A stretch of DNA of 64,000 nt, taken from CAYOZN01 sp964408455. GTDB taxonomy: Bacteria; Planctomycetota; Phycisphaerae; UBA1845; UTPLA1. Within the stretch, counting starts at the first letter, position 1. Each line of letters opens with the position of its first letter. The translations under genes and the position numbers were made by a program. This document shows, piece by piece, positions 36,791-44,667 of this stretch. The stretch is from contig CAYOZN010000001.1 of assembly GCA_964408455.1 (NCBI GenBank), positions 186,001 to 250,000 on the forward strand. The letters are read 5' to 3'. The notes below the pieces were generated by a model, which had not been told where the DNA came from, searched no databases, and was given only the letters and a program-made list of their open reading frames with translations.

Positions 36791-36864
36791 CGACTCCGAC
36801 GAATGCTCGGGACGTGCTTTTTTGTCTGAAGTGTGCCACTCTCAAACCCGTGCGCAGGAACCAC
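36541..36864 (-). CDS. Small two-helix membrane protein (intact copy)
   Basis: The frame encodes up to 107 residues, of which the last 75 or so are credible: GVWLSQIAAGANWTFRASYG, then helix 1 (LMAPAVVALAACLIIAH), helix 2 (WALPVYAGLLAWN) and GRSWLAFGVGLLFVALHT. The paralogue at 38469-38712 aligns from VWLSQ onward, so translation may start near 36774 (TTG) rather than 36864. No ribosome-binding site decides. It lies opposite in strand to a stretch related to the small-protein family (KVQFAPAAIWLNQT on the plus strand). Function unknown. Confidence 0.5.
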   Translation of the reverse strand: MVPAHGFESGTLQTKKHVPSIRRSRRRSAELGVWLSQIAAGANWTFRASYGMQRLMAPAVVALAACLIIAHPQSTEWALPVYAGLLAWNGRSWLAFGVGLLFVALHT

Positions 36865-37012
36865 GCTGCCGCATCAGCGGGCAGTCGCACTTCGCGCCAA
36901 GCGGCTCTTTCTCCTCCCTCATCATTCGGGCAGTCGAGCCTTGCGTTCGAGGCGTGCATCGCCGCGACGGCAAGGCTGACCGAAGACTCGGTTTTTTGAT
37001 GGAGGTTCTGTG

Positions 37013-38416
37013 ATGAACAATGCAGATTTGTTGAATGGCCTGAACGACAGGCAGCGCCAGGCCGTCGATGCGCCGAATGGCCCGTTGCTCGTGCTTGCTG
37101 GCGCCGGCACAGGAAAGACACGCGTAATCACCGCCCGTATCGCCCGCCTCATTCACGATGGGCTGGCTGCGGAGCGGATTCTTTCGGTAACGTTTACCCG
37201 CAAGGCCGCGAACGAAATGCGGCTGCGCGTGAGGTCGTTGCTCGGCTCTCGCGCCGACGGCTTGACCGTATGCACGTTTCACGCGCTCGGGCTTCGCATC
37301 ATGCAGGAGCACCACCGCAGCACCAGCGAAAACGGAACGCTTCGTGTCCTCATGGAAAGCGAGCAGCGACGGATCATCGGCGACGCGCTTCGCGTAGATG
37401 GCTCAGGTCACGACGTTGATCGTGTGCTGTCCGCGATTTCTCGTGCCAAGAATCATGGCGTTGGTCACGATGAGTTCCGCCGAAAGGCCGACAACGATTT
37501 CCAGCAGGCGGTCGCAGCCGCCTATTCGAGATACCAAGCCGCGCTGGCACGCGCCGGTTTGATCGACGTTGACGACATGATTCTCCACCCCGTCGAGTTG
37601 CTCGAAAGCGCCGCCGACGTGCGTTCGCGATACCAGTACCGCTGGACATGTGTACTCATCGACGAGTACCAGGACACGAACGAGGGTCAGGATCGTTTGG
37701 CGTCCCTGATTCTTGGCCAAGAACCCAACCTCTGCGTCGTCGGCGACGACGACCAGTCGATTTACAGCTTCCGCGGCGCCGACGTAGAACGTATCCGCAA
37801 TTTCTCCGGGCGCTACCCGGGCGTGCGCGCCGTCACGCTGGAATCAAACTACCGTTCTCGTATCCCGATCGTTGCCCTCGCGAACGCCGTGATCTCAAGG
37901 GCTGCGAAGCGCTGGCCCAAGCGGCTGTCCGCCGAGACTGGCCCGGGCGCACCCGTAGAATGGACAATACTCGCCGACGAGAAGGAGGAGTTGCGCTTCG
38001 TGGCTGAGCAGGTTCGCGCTTGTTCGGCATGGGCGAACTGGTCGGCGATTGCCGTCCTGGTTCGGAGCCACAAGCTCGCTGCGGCGTTCCTGCGCGAGTT
38101 TCGCCAACACGGAATACCGTGCGCGACCGGAACGGCGGACACAGGTGGCGTCGCCGTTATGACGTTGCACCAATCGAAGGGCCTCGAATTCCCGGTTGTC
38201 TTCCTTCCAATCATGGAGGACGGCATCCTTCCGCACGGCAGCGCCGAGGGCGACCCGGAAGCCATCGAAGAAGAGAGGCGACTTTGCTACGTCGGCATCA
38301 CCCGCGCCCGCGAGCGGCTGTTCATCACATCGGCGGAGCGCCGCAACGAGCGACCCGCGCTCCGCAGCCCGTTTTTGAGCGACGTGCCCGTGGGAGACTT
38401 CCTGGTGTCGCGGTGA
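37013..38416 (+). CDS. Short UvrD/Rep-family DNA helicase
   Basis: The 467-residue superfamily 1 helicase has LNDRQRQAVDAPNGPLLVLAGAGTGKTRVI (Q motif and Walker A), VTFTRKAANEMRLRV (Ia), VLIDEYQDTNEGQ (II), VVGDDDQSIYSFRGAD (III), LESNYRS (IV), VMTLHQSKGLEFPVVFLP (V) and RRLCYVGITRARERLFITSA (VI). All catalytic motifs are present. It is about 200 residues shorter than UvrD/PcrA, with reduced 1B and 2B inserts and no C-terminal RNA-polymerase-binding tail. ATG 37013 follows GGAGG with 7-nt spacing. Possible roles are element replication or defence. Direct repeats flank it. Confidence 0.88.
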   Translation: MNNADLLNGLNDRQRQAVDAPNGPLLVLAGAGTGKTRVITARIARLIHDGLAAERILSVTFTRKAANEMRLRVRSLLGSRADGLTVCTFHALGLRIMQEHHRSTSENGTLRVLMESEQRRIIGDALRVDGSGHDVDRVLSAISRAKNHGVGHDEFRRKADNDFQQAVAAAYSRYQAALARAGLIDVDDMILHPVELLESAADVRSRYQYRWTCVLIDEYQDTNEGQDRLASLILGQEPNLCVVGDDDQSIYSFRGADVERIRNFSGRYPGVRAVTLESNYRSRIPIVALANAVISRAAKRWPKRLSAETGPGAPVEWTILADEKEELRFVAEQVRACSAWANWSAIAVLVRSHKLAAAFLREFRQHGIPCATGTADTGGVAVMTLHQSKGLEFPVVFLPIMEDGILPHGSAEGDPEAIEEERRLCYVGITRARERLFITSAERRNERPALRSPFLSDVPVGDFLVSR

Positions 38417-38468
38417 CGCTTCGTGGCGCGGTTCCCGGCAAGGTTCATCTTCGGGCCTTGCCCCCGCT

Positions 38469-38712
38469 CTAATCGTAAAGCGCAAGGAAGAGAAGTCCGA
38501 CCCCCAAAGGCGAGCCAGTTCCGCCCGTTCCAGGCCAGCAGCCCCGCGTACGCCGGCAGCAACCACGCAGCGGCGTGGGCACATGCGAACAGCAGGCATG
38601 CAACGAGCGCGACAACGGCAGGGGCCATGAGCCGTTTCGTGCCATAAACCGTGCTAAAAGTCCATCTTGCCCCGGCTGCGAACTGGCTCAACCACACCGC
38701 GAACAGTACCAT
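38469..38712 (-). pseudogene. Frameshifted copy of the small membrane protein
   Basis: From ATG 38712 the frame gives MVLFAVWLSQFAAGARWTFSTVYGTKRLMAPAVVALVACLLF...WLLPAYAGLLAWNGRNWLAFG, paralogous to the gene at 36541. After WLAFG it departs: the C-run 38501-38505 carries one extra base. Removing one base restores GVGLLFLALYD and a stop at 38469-38471, matching GVGLLFVALHT in the intact copy. Without the fix the frame reads through to 38287, antisense to the helicase 3' end. Confidence 0.65.
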
Positions 38713-38715
38713 GCA
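38469..38715. repeat. Direct repeat flanking the helicase gene, right copy
   Basis: Same orientation and gene content as 36541-36790; see that entry for the shared words. Confidence 0.6.
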
Positions 38716-38800
38716 CGACGTGACGGTCAGATGGCTGCGGCTCGGAACACGTCTCGCAGCGACGAGGGCCGTAGGACAGGTTCAAGACACTGAGCATCGC
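38651..38800 (+). pseudogene. Decayed small-family copy with an internal deletion
   Basis: The plus strand reads KVHLAPAANWLNHTANSTMHDVTV, like the start of the 32219 protein (VRLGRIKATIWANEVEGGVRHNVQL). It then jumps from GTGACGGTCAG directly to ATGGCTGCGGCTCGG. In the copy at 39689-39926 these two words are separated by 112 bp. The missing part encodes the DGD-x-W, SFG and AH-x-W boxes. Both sides of the junction carry CAG. Confidence 0.6.
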
Positions 38801-38911
38801 CGCGAAGGCCGAGCACCCACCCGGCCACTCTATTATCGAAGGTGAGGCTCAAGGAATCGTGGCTATTCCGGAAAGAGGCAATTTTCGACGATTCGATGTC
38901 ACCGCAAATCG

Positions 38912-38943
38912 AAAAAAGAACGCCCCGGCATGATACCGGGGCG
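38912..38943 (-). terminator. Rho-independent terminator, leftward
   Basis: CGCCCCGG (38921-38928) pairs with CCGGGGCG (38936-38943) across a 7-nt loop. The flanking GAAAAAAGAA reads as a T-tract on the minus strand. It ends the gene 38972-39283. Confidence 0.85.
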
Positions 38944-38971
38944 CGGAAGGCACGAGAAAGAAGGCGAGTTT

Positions 38972-39283
38972 TCAGAGCTTTGAGAGCCGACGAAAACCCA
39001 CGGGCAGGACCAGGTACGCTTCATCGTCGGGCATTACGATCACATCTCCAACCGAAGTTGATCGACATGATTCGACGAACGCCCGAACGCCTTGATTTAG
39101 CGTCCAATCCTCGTCGTTGTGGTTCGTCAGGTCGAAAGCGCTCTCCACGTCAGTCGTCTCTACCTCCGCAACAAGTGCGTACGCCGTCAGAGCCCCCGCA
39201 AGCGGATTCTCAGGACACGGCCAGATAAAGGTGACAGCATGGAACACTCGGGCTACTCTCTCTTTTGGTTGTCGTTGGTACAT
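38972..39283 (-). CDS. Small hypothetical protein (possibly YodL-like)
   Basis: The 103-residue protein has an excellent AGGAGG ribosome-binding site 6 nt before ATG 39283 and its own terminator, so expression is likely. The sequence runs VARVFHAVTFIWPCPENPLAGALTAYALVAEVETTDVESAFDLTNHNDEDWTLNQGVRAFVESCRSTSVGDVIVMPDDEAYLVLPVGFRRL. The ending SxSVGDVIVM...AYLVLPVGFRRL resembles the YodL-like domain found in plasmid and ICE proteins; this match is tentative. Confidence 0.65.
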   Translation of the reverse strand: MYQRQPKERVARVFHAVTFIWPCPENPLAGALTAYALVAEVETTDVESAFDLTNHNDEDWTLNQGVRAFVESCRSTSVGDVIVMPDDEAYLVLPVGFRRLSKL

Positions 39284-39688
39284 CGCATCCTCCTATTGGT
39301 TTGCGTTTGCTACACACACCAGCGGATTTTCCGTTGGTGAGCACAACAACGCTTCATGGGGAACGCTTCTCCGACGACGACCACCTTCCATTGCCGGAAA
39401 CTATATTTGGCTCCCTTACCGGCGTTGGGAGCATGTAAAACCCCACAAGGGGGTAAAGCGATGCGTCCGCCCGGCGCACTCGGAGAGCGCACCCGGCCGC
39501 CCGCCTGCTCGCTCACTGGGCCGCCAGAATTATTACCGCGGCAAGCTTGTGTTTTTGTCAGCGTCCGGATGAGAAGGCCGCAGGCACCGACCGGGGGGCA
39601 CCTTCCACATTTCGACCCGGTGCGCCGGTTTAGCATGCGAAGACAGCCGCCCCCGCCCGCGCGGCCCGAGCCCCAAGCCCGCTGACAG
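39284..39688. other. 400-bp stretch without a gene
   Basis: This holds the promoter region of the leftward gene at 38972. Nothing else is convincing; a short hairpin-like CCCCACAAGGGGG occurs near 39442. Confidence 0.4.
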
Positions 39689-39926
39689 AAGGCCGCGATC
39701 TGGCTCGGCCGGACAACGGACAGATAGGATGCACAACGTGACGGTCAGCCATTCCTACGGGGACGGCGAGACCTGGAAGAACGCGTACTCGTTCGGCCCC
39801 GCGGACCAGCTTCCGCTGGCCAAGGCGCTGAACGAGGCGCATTCCTGGATTCACGAGCAGATGGCTGCGGCTCGGAAGTCGTCGCCGCGTGGGGACGACG
39901 GCCGCAAGACAGGTTCAAAACACTGA
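39689..39926 (+). pseudogene. Frameshifted copy of the small-protein family
   Basis: Two frames join to one family member. The first reads KAAIWLGRTTDR and stops at 39725-39727. The second begins MHNVTVSHSYGDGETWKNAYSFGPADQLPLAKALNEAHSWIHEQM at ATG 39729. Together they align with IKATIWANEVEGGVRHNVQLRRLYKDGDNWAQSDSFGRDDLPLVAKVTDMAHTWI from the gene at 32219. The ATG 39729 part (65 residues) could still be translated as an N-terminally truncated protein; GATAGG is a weak ribosome-binding site. Confidence 0.6.
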
Positions 39927-40195
39927 GCGTTGCGGCGAAGGCCGAGCATCCATCCGGCCCCCAGAGTGCAGAAGTAGCTTGGCGGATCCGTGGCGCCCGG
40001 AGAGCCGAGGCGAGACATCGACGGGCTTTCTTGAAGTGCCCGCTTACGTTGACACCCGCAACAGGAAGCGGCAGCGCCGCCTCGTCGCACTAACCCGTTG
40101 CCCGTAAAGGGTTACGGCGGTTCTGCCGCCTCTTGGTCTCTGCTTGTTCTCCTCCCCAGATTCGAATGGGCCACGGGTTGCCCATCAGCCGTCCT

Positions 40196-40209
40196 CATGC
40201 TATAGCATG
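40196..40209. promoter_or_regulatory. Palindromic operator upstream of the XRE gene
   Basis: CATGCTATAGCATG is a perfect 14-bp palindrome 20 bp before the start of the XRE regulator, in the position of an autoregulatory site. The rest of 39927-40229 shows no gene. Confidence 0.6.
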
Positions 40210-40229
40210 TGCCATAGAGGAGCGAAGCG

Positions 40230-40442
40230 TTGTCTGACGGCACGGCAAAGCTGATACGAAACCTTCGGCGGCAGCTTGGACTCACGCAAGAACAGTTCGC
40301 TGCCCGCGTCGGCGTTACGTTCTCTACCGTCAATCGGTGGGAGAACGCGAAGAGCCAACCCTCGCCGCTGGCTCTGACGCGGATTCAATCATTGAAGCAC
40401 AGTAGCGCGAGCGATCGCCCTGGGCATGACACGAGGGCTTAG
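40230..40442 (+). CDS. XRE-family regulator with palindromic operator
   Basis: The 70-residue single-domain protein reads LIRNLRRQLGLTQEQFAARVGVTFSTVNRWENAKSQPSPLALTRIQSL, a standard XRE helix-turn-helix. TTG 40230 is preceded by AGAGGAGCG. It stands 44 nt before the six-gene operon that starts at 40487, in the same direction, with a palindrome upstream. It probably controls that operon. Confidence 0.82.
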   Translation: MSDGTAKLIRNLRRQLGLTQEQFAARVGVTFSTVNRWENAKSQPSPLALTRIQSLKHSSASDRPGHDTRA

Positions 40443-40486
40443 ATTTCCATTGACTCGGAGTGCTCTGCGGTTAGAGGTTGCTGAAC

Positions 40487-41023
40487 ATGCATCGTCCGCG
40501 ACACGATTCTGAAGTGCGCAGCTACATCTCGTTAGGGATACTAGCTTCGCAGTTCGACCGGGAAGAACGAATGGGGCACGTATGGATCCACTGGTCTGCG
40601 AGCCAGACCAGCTTGCAGGAATTCCGGGGTTATTGGCCGCATCCGGATGACTATGCGCATATACCGCCCGGTGAGCGCCGTGAGCATTTTTACAATAATT
40701 CAGCCCGTGGCCTAGTTACAGTAGACTACCGCGCAAAGGAGCTGATGCGCCGGTACAAGTCACAGTGCCGCCATGCATCATGGCGGCTAGACGAACTCGA
40801 GATAATTCGTCTTGAGTTCCTCTGCTGGATACCTCCGCAATGCGACTCACGTGAAGATGGTGGTCGCTACTCATGTAGCTTGTCGCACCCGGAGTGGCAC
40901 AACTGCTCCTCTTGGGTCAAGGCAACTCTCGATCGCATTGGAGGCCGAGATGCGTTCTTTTCGTGTGATGAACCCAAACGCCTAAAACTTGTTGTGAAGG
41001 CACTCTGGGGAGATGCGCAGTGA
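40487..41023 (+). CDS. Putative permuted papain-fold protein (unknown substrate)
   Basis: The 178-residue protein has two motifs in the order found in permuted NlpC/P60- and LRAT-like papain folds. MGHVWIHW has a candidate catalytic His31, with GYWP following at about residues 48-51. A later YSCSLSHPEWHNCSSWVKATLDRIGG has a candidate catalytic Cys140 in an NCSSW context. Enzymes of this type are cysteine peptidases, amidases or acyltransferases. No signal peptide is present. ATG 40487 follows AGAGG. Its last bases overlap the next start (GTGA), so it is coupled to the unknown protein. The fold call is my reading of motifs and should be tested. Confidence 0.5.
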   Translation: MHRPRHDSEVRSYISLGILASQFDREERMGHVWIHWSASQTSLQEFRGYWPHPDDYAHIPPGERREHFYNNSARGLVTVDYRAKELMRRYKSQCRHASWRLDELEIIRLEFLCWIPPQCDSREDGGRYSCSLSHPEWHNCSSWVKATLDRIGGRDAFFSCDEPKRLKLVVKALWGDAQ

Positions 41024-42306
41024 TCGATCCAGGACCTACGATCGCTGCGTTCGTGATGGCTGCCGATAACGGCTTCGCGATCGACACCACGGAACTTCCC
41101 CTTGCGGTGTTTGTCAGTCCGAATGAAGGCAACGTTGAGATACACTCCTCGCTCGTGCCAGATGCTTTCAACGCGCCCGACGTAATTGCCGGAGCTGCCG
41201 TTCAGCGCTTTGAAGTGGCAAAGTGCGGAGGCAGCGACGCTGTACTTTTGTGGTATAAGTCGGATAAGCCAAGATGTCGATTCATCGGATATGTTACTGA
41301 CCTACAATCTGCGCAGGCCTGGGTCCAGAGAGTTAATCAGCTTTACGTCAGCGCTGACGGTCAGGTCCCGCAACCATCTCAATTCGCGCTTTGCCCGGTA
41401 ATTAACGACATTCTCCGCACAGGAGAGATTCGTGTCATGCCCGGTGACTACTTGAACAGTCACCTGGAGATGGATGCAATACCACCTTACATACCGAGTT
41501 GGCAGCAAGAATACGTCGATCACGTGGTGCGTCACTTCCGCGAGCGTACGGGTTATTCGGGAATCATCACCGGCTGCGACATCCATGAATGGCTACGGCC
41601 GCCCGCCCATCGCTATCCGTACCTTGTCAGTCGAATAAACTATACTCCTCGCACCTTCGACAATCGGATCACGCTTCCGTTGGAACTGATATTCAACGCG
41701 GGCGATCGTGCAGATGAGGTCGGGATAGTTCCACTCGGCGCTGCAACGCGGTTCGCCATACTTCATGCTTCAGGGCAACAGCTATCTCCTGAAATAACTG
41801 AGATCCTTGAAAGTAACCCGCAATCGTTGGAGGAGTTTCTGTCGGCGTTCATCGACAAAACGCGTGGATCATCACGCTTTGCCCTGTGCTCTATGACCTC
41901 CACGGCTGCTGATTACCTACTCGAAGATTGCGTGGCGAATCGACAGCTTCCGGACGGTCAGCGTAGCTCAATGCCAACGATTGACTCACTGGCGCATTGG
42001 CTGTTTCGGTTTCAGGATGGCGGCCTGTTGATTCTCGATGTCGGTGTCGCCTATCAAGTCAAGCGTCGGCTGAATGGGGAATATCGCGTTACCGGAGTGA
42101 TCAGTAGGCTACCGTATCCATGGCCAGTTCAGGTTGGGCTCGCATTTCGCAAGGACGATACCATGTGGGGTAGGATTTGTCACCAGGCGCTCATGGATAC
42201 ATTTCTCGGTCCGTCTACAAAGGCGAAGGAGTCCATGAAGCAGGCGGGTGAAGATGCGGCGAGTGTCGACATTGACCTTGCCCTTACGAGTATTTCCGGT
42301 CAATAG
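41020..42306 (+). CDS. Unknown protein of the ABC/methyltransferase operon
   Basis: The 428-residue soluble protein is not recognised. It starts at GTG 41020, overlapping the upstream stop by 4 nt, and ends 10 nt before the substrate-binding protein gene. It has no signal peptide or membrane segment. Its composition is normal, with predicted alternating strands and helices. Notable stretches are ITGCDIHEWLRPPAHRYPYLVSRINYTPRTFDNRITLPLELIF in the middle and FRFQDGGLLILDVGVAYQVKRRLNGEYRVTGVISRLPYPWPVQVGLAF near the end. Strict overlap on both sides ties it to the operon's function. Confidence 0.65.
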   Translation: MIDPGPTIAAFVMAADNGFAIDTTELPLAVFVSPNEGNVEIHSSLVPDAFNAPDVIAGAAVQRFEVAKCGGSDAVLLWYKSDKPRCRFIGYVTDLQSAQAWVQRVNQLYVSADGQVPQPSQFALCPVINDILRTGEIRVMPGDYLNSHLEMDAIPPYIPSWQQEYVDHVVRHFRERTGYSGIITGCDIHEWLRPPAHRYPYLVSRINYTPRTFDNRITLPLELIFNAGDRADEVGIVPLGAATRFAILHASGQQLSPEITEILESNPQSLEEFLSAFIDKTRGSSRFALCSMTSTAADYLLEDCVANRQLPDGQRSSMPTIDSLAHWLFRFQDGGLLILDVGVAYQVKRRLNGEYRVTGVISRLPYPWPVQVGLAFRKDDTMWGRICHQALMDTFLGPSTKAKESMKQAGEDAASVDIDLALTSISGQ

Positions 42307-42316
42307 GAAACTCACT

Positions 42317-43171
42317 ATGCAAAGACCAGCTATTTCGTCTTTCGTCGCAGTCCTCCTGGGGATTGTCGCCCTAGTCGTGGCCCTGATGGCATGGCAAAGC
42401 AAAAGCGCCAGCCCTTCTGGAAATCGAGAGCCAGGGCTTCTCGCACGAATAGACGCAACAGGTGAATTGCATGCAGGATATGGCGTCTACCCGCCGTATA
42501 CAATGGAGAACCCGAACACGAAGGCGGTATCTGGGTTCAGCGTTGAGGTGATCGAGCAAATCGGCAAGGAACTGAAGTGCAAGGTTGTCTGGCATCGCCT
42601 GAACTGGAATACGATGAGCGCCGATCTAAAGCGAGGGGAGTACGACGTTATTGCGGATCCGATTTTCCAGACAATTCCACGGGCCAGGGAATTTGCATTT
42701 ACGTCACCATACGCATTCTTCGGGGACGGAATCGCGGTGGTTCGTAAGGATGACGCACGTTTCACCACCTTTGAAAGCCTTGATCGTGAGGGCATCACGA
42801 TCGCGGTTGGACAGGGCTGGGCCAGCGAAACACTCGTCAAGACGAGTTTCACGAAGCCGACAATTGTCTCAGTGCAGACAAGCACCGACCTTCTACAGTT
42901 GTTCAATGAAGTCGTTGCGGGGCGAGCGGATGTCGCTGTTGCTGATGCCGCCGATGCCAAGCGGTTCGTCGACGAGCACCCGGACTCGGTCAAAGCCCTG
43001 TGGGTCGAAAACCCACCGGCGGCGATGCCCGCCGGATTTGCACTGCGCCCGGATGACCAGAACGGCGCTGCATTCCTGACGGTTTGCCTTCGCAATCTTC
43101 GCTCGACAGGTGTACTCGATGCGCTAGCGCGGAAATACGAGGTAATGCTAGAGCCTCATCCCAACAAGTAG
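42317..43171 (+). CDS. Membrane-tethered amino-acid-type substrate-binding protein (SBP_bac_3)
   Basis: The 284-residue protein belongs to the family 3 solute-binding proteins of polar amino-acid ABC transporters: GELHAGYGVYPPYTMENPNTKAVSGFSVEVIEQIGKEL, then LKRGEYDVIADPIFQTIPRAREFAFTSPY and the C-terminal ADVAVADAADAKRFVDEHPD and NLRSTGVLDALARKYEVML. Its N-terminus is a single long hydrophobic helix (FVAVLLGIVALVVALMAWQ) with no clear cleavage site or lipobox, so it probably stays membrane-anchored. ATG 42317 follows AGGAAA. The permease and ATPase are encoded downstream. Confidence 0.82.
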   Translation: MQRPAISSFVAVLLGIVALVVALMAWQSKSASPSGNREPGLLARIDATGELHAGYGVYPPYTMENPNTKAVSGFSVEVIEQIGKELKCKVVWHRLNWNTMSADLKRGEYDVIADPIFQTIPRAREFAFTSPYAFFGDGIAVVRKDDARFTTFESLDREGITIAVGQGWASETLVKTSFTKPTIVSVQTSTDLLQLFNEVVAGRADVAVADAADAKRFVDEHPDSVKALWVENPPAAMPAGFALRPDDQNGAAFLTVCLRNLRSTGVLDALARKYEVMLEPHPNK

Positions 43172-43215
43172 ACGGCGCTTGTTCTCTGACCAGGTCCCCA
43201 GTGCGAGGCTAAAGA

Positions 43216-43935
43216 GTGGATGTCGAGGTTGGAATAGTGCCGCGAATGCCTGATCCCGCCACCTATGAGGAGGAGTACAAGTATTGGCCGTGGGGCCAAC
43301 TGCTGGCGGTGGCCGCTAACTGGGTATGTGAGCACGCACCGCGGGGCAGCGTGATACTGGACTACATGTGTGGGACCGGGTTTCTTTTGGATTCCATCTC
43401 CAAGCTTCGGCCCGACCTCAAGTGTGCTGGATGCGACCTGGCGGAGGAATACGTTTGCTACGCAAAGAGCAAGTATCCGCATCTAAACATTGCGTGCCGG
43501 AACGCGTTACAGTACCGGCCTGACGCACGTCCGCAAGTAGTCATCTGCACCGCTGGCCTTCATCACCTCCGTCGCGATGAACAGGCCAACTTCTTGTCCA
43601 AAGTAAGCGCTGAAATGGAGTCTGGCGGCCTGTTTGTGCTTGGTGAGGAGCTTATTCCCAGCTACGACACGCCCACTGAGAGAAAGAGCGCCGCTCTGAA
43701 GTTAGGGTTCGCGGTCTTGTCATCAGCTATTGCTAACGGTGCAACTGACGCAGTGGTGGCTGCTGCTGTGGATGTGCTTGGAAACGATCTTGTGGAGCGC
43801 GGCGAGTATAAGCTGTCCGAACCGATGCTTTTGGCGGCTCTGGAGCCAGCATTTAAAGTGTTCGCTGTGCATCGGATCTGGCCGGAAGGGGATGCGGACT
43901 ATGGGGATGTCCTGTACTTGTGCACGCGGCGATGA
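43216..43935 (+). CDS. Class I SAM-dependent methyltransferase
   Basis: The 239-residue protein has the SAM-binding motif I VILDYMCGTGFLLDSI, acidic motif II (CAGCDLAEEYVCYAKSKYP), and the motif IV/V region PQVVICTAGLHHLRRDEQANFLSKVSAEMESGGLFVLGEEL. The substrate is probably a small molecule, given the absence of nucleic-acid or protein-recognition domains. It starts at GTG 43216 after GAGG. It sits between the binding protein and the permease, an uncommon place for a methyltransferase in an amino-acid ABC operon. This suggests that the transported compound is methylated. Confidence 0.8.
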   Translation: MDVEVGIVPRMPDPATYEEEYKYWPWGQLLAVAANWVCEHAPRGSVILDYMCGTGFLLDSISKLRPDLKCAGCDLAEEYVCYAKSKYPHLNIACRNALQYRPDARPQVVICTAGLHHLRRDEQANFLSKVSAEMESGGLFVLGEELIPSYDTPTERKSAALKLGFAVLSSAIANGATDAVVAAAVDVLGNDLVERGEYKLSEPMLLAALEPAFKVFAVHRIWPEGDADYGDVLYLCTRR

Positions 43936-43986
43936 ATTGGTGTCTGAAGTCATTGCACGATCGATAAAACGCGAGGGAGTACCGCC

Positions 43987-44667
43987 GTGAGCTACGATTG
44001 GAACTTTTCGCGACTTGCACCCTACGCCGAGGCGTTTGCTTGGGGCACGGCTACGACGCTGGCCCTAACGGGGGTGGTGATTGTCATCGGCACGATTCTC
44101 GGGATTTTCTTGGGCCTGCTTATACGAGCGCGGGCGGTCCGAGTTGTGCTTCACCCCGTTATCGACGTGTTCCGCGCTCTCCCGCCTCTTGTCTTACTGC
44201 TGTTCATGTATTTCCTGCTGACTCGACAGGTCGTTGGCGTGGCGGTTCCGGCCTTTTGGGTCTGCGCGATCGGAATGTCGCTGAATTTGGCTGCGTTTAC
44301 AGCCGACTTGGTTCGCGCCGCAATCGAGAGGATCCCACGAGAGGTGACTGATGCCGGAGCGGCACTCGGGATGTCGAGGCGACAAGCGACGAGGTACTTG
44401 GTGCTTCCCCATGTGATGCGGGAGATCGTGCCGGGCATGACAATCCTCTACATCGGCATGCTCAAAATGAGTTCGCTCGCCTCGGTCATAAATGTGCGGG
44501 AAGTTGTCTACACGGCCCAGACAGTGATTGCGGATGTCTCGCGATCACTGGAGGCGTGGACAGTAGTCGCTCTGATTTACTTAGTATTGGTGATACCAGC
44601 TACGTACATGGCGCGGTCCGTGGAACGTTGGGCGGGGCGCGGGCTGCGCACGGAGGGGACGGCGTGA
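43987..44667 (+). CDS. Polar amino-acid-type ABC transporter permease
   Basis: The 226-residue permease is of the HisM/GlnP type: AWGTATTLALTGVVIVIGTILGIFLGLL at the N-terminus, FRALPPLVLLLFMYFLL, and the EAA loop ERIPREVTDAGAALGMSRRQATRYLVLPHVMREIVPGM. Five or so membrane helices are predicted. GTG 43987 follows GAGGGAG. Its stop overlaps the GTG of the ATPase gene. It should pair with the tethered binding protein for import across the cytoplasmic membrane. Confidence 0.9.
   Translation: MSYDWNFSRLAPYAEAFAWGTATTLALTGVVIVIGTILGIFLGLLIRARAVRVVLHPVIDVFRALPPLVLLLFMYFLLTRQVVGVAVPAFWVCAIGMSLNLAAFTADLVRAAIERIPREVTDAGAALGMSRRQATRYLVLPHVMREIVPGMTILYIGMLKMSSLASVINVREVVYTAQTVIADVSRSLEAWTVVALIYLVLVIPATYMARSVERWAGRGLRTEGTA

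Noticed and set aside
29214..38416. A Gabija system (GajA-like OLD nuclease plus UvrD-like GajB)
   Set aside because: The two genes are over 5 kb apart, on opposite strands, with unrelated genes between them, and the helicase sits inside its own direct repeats.
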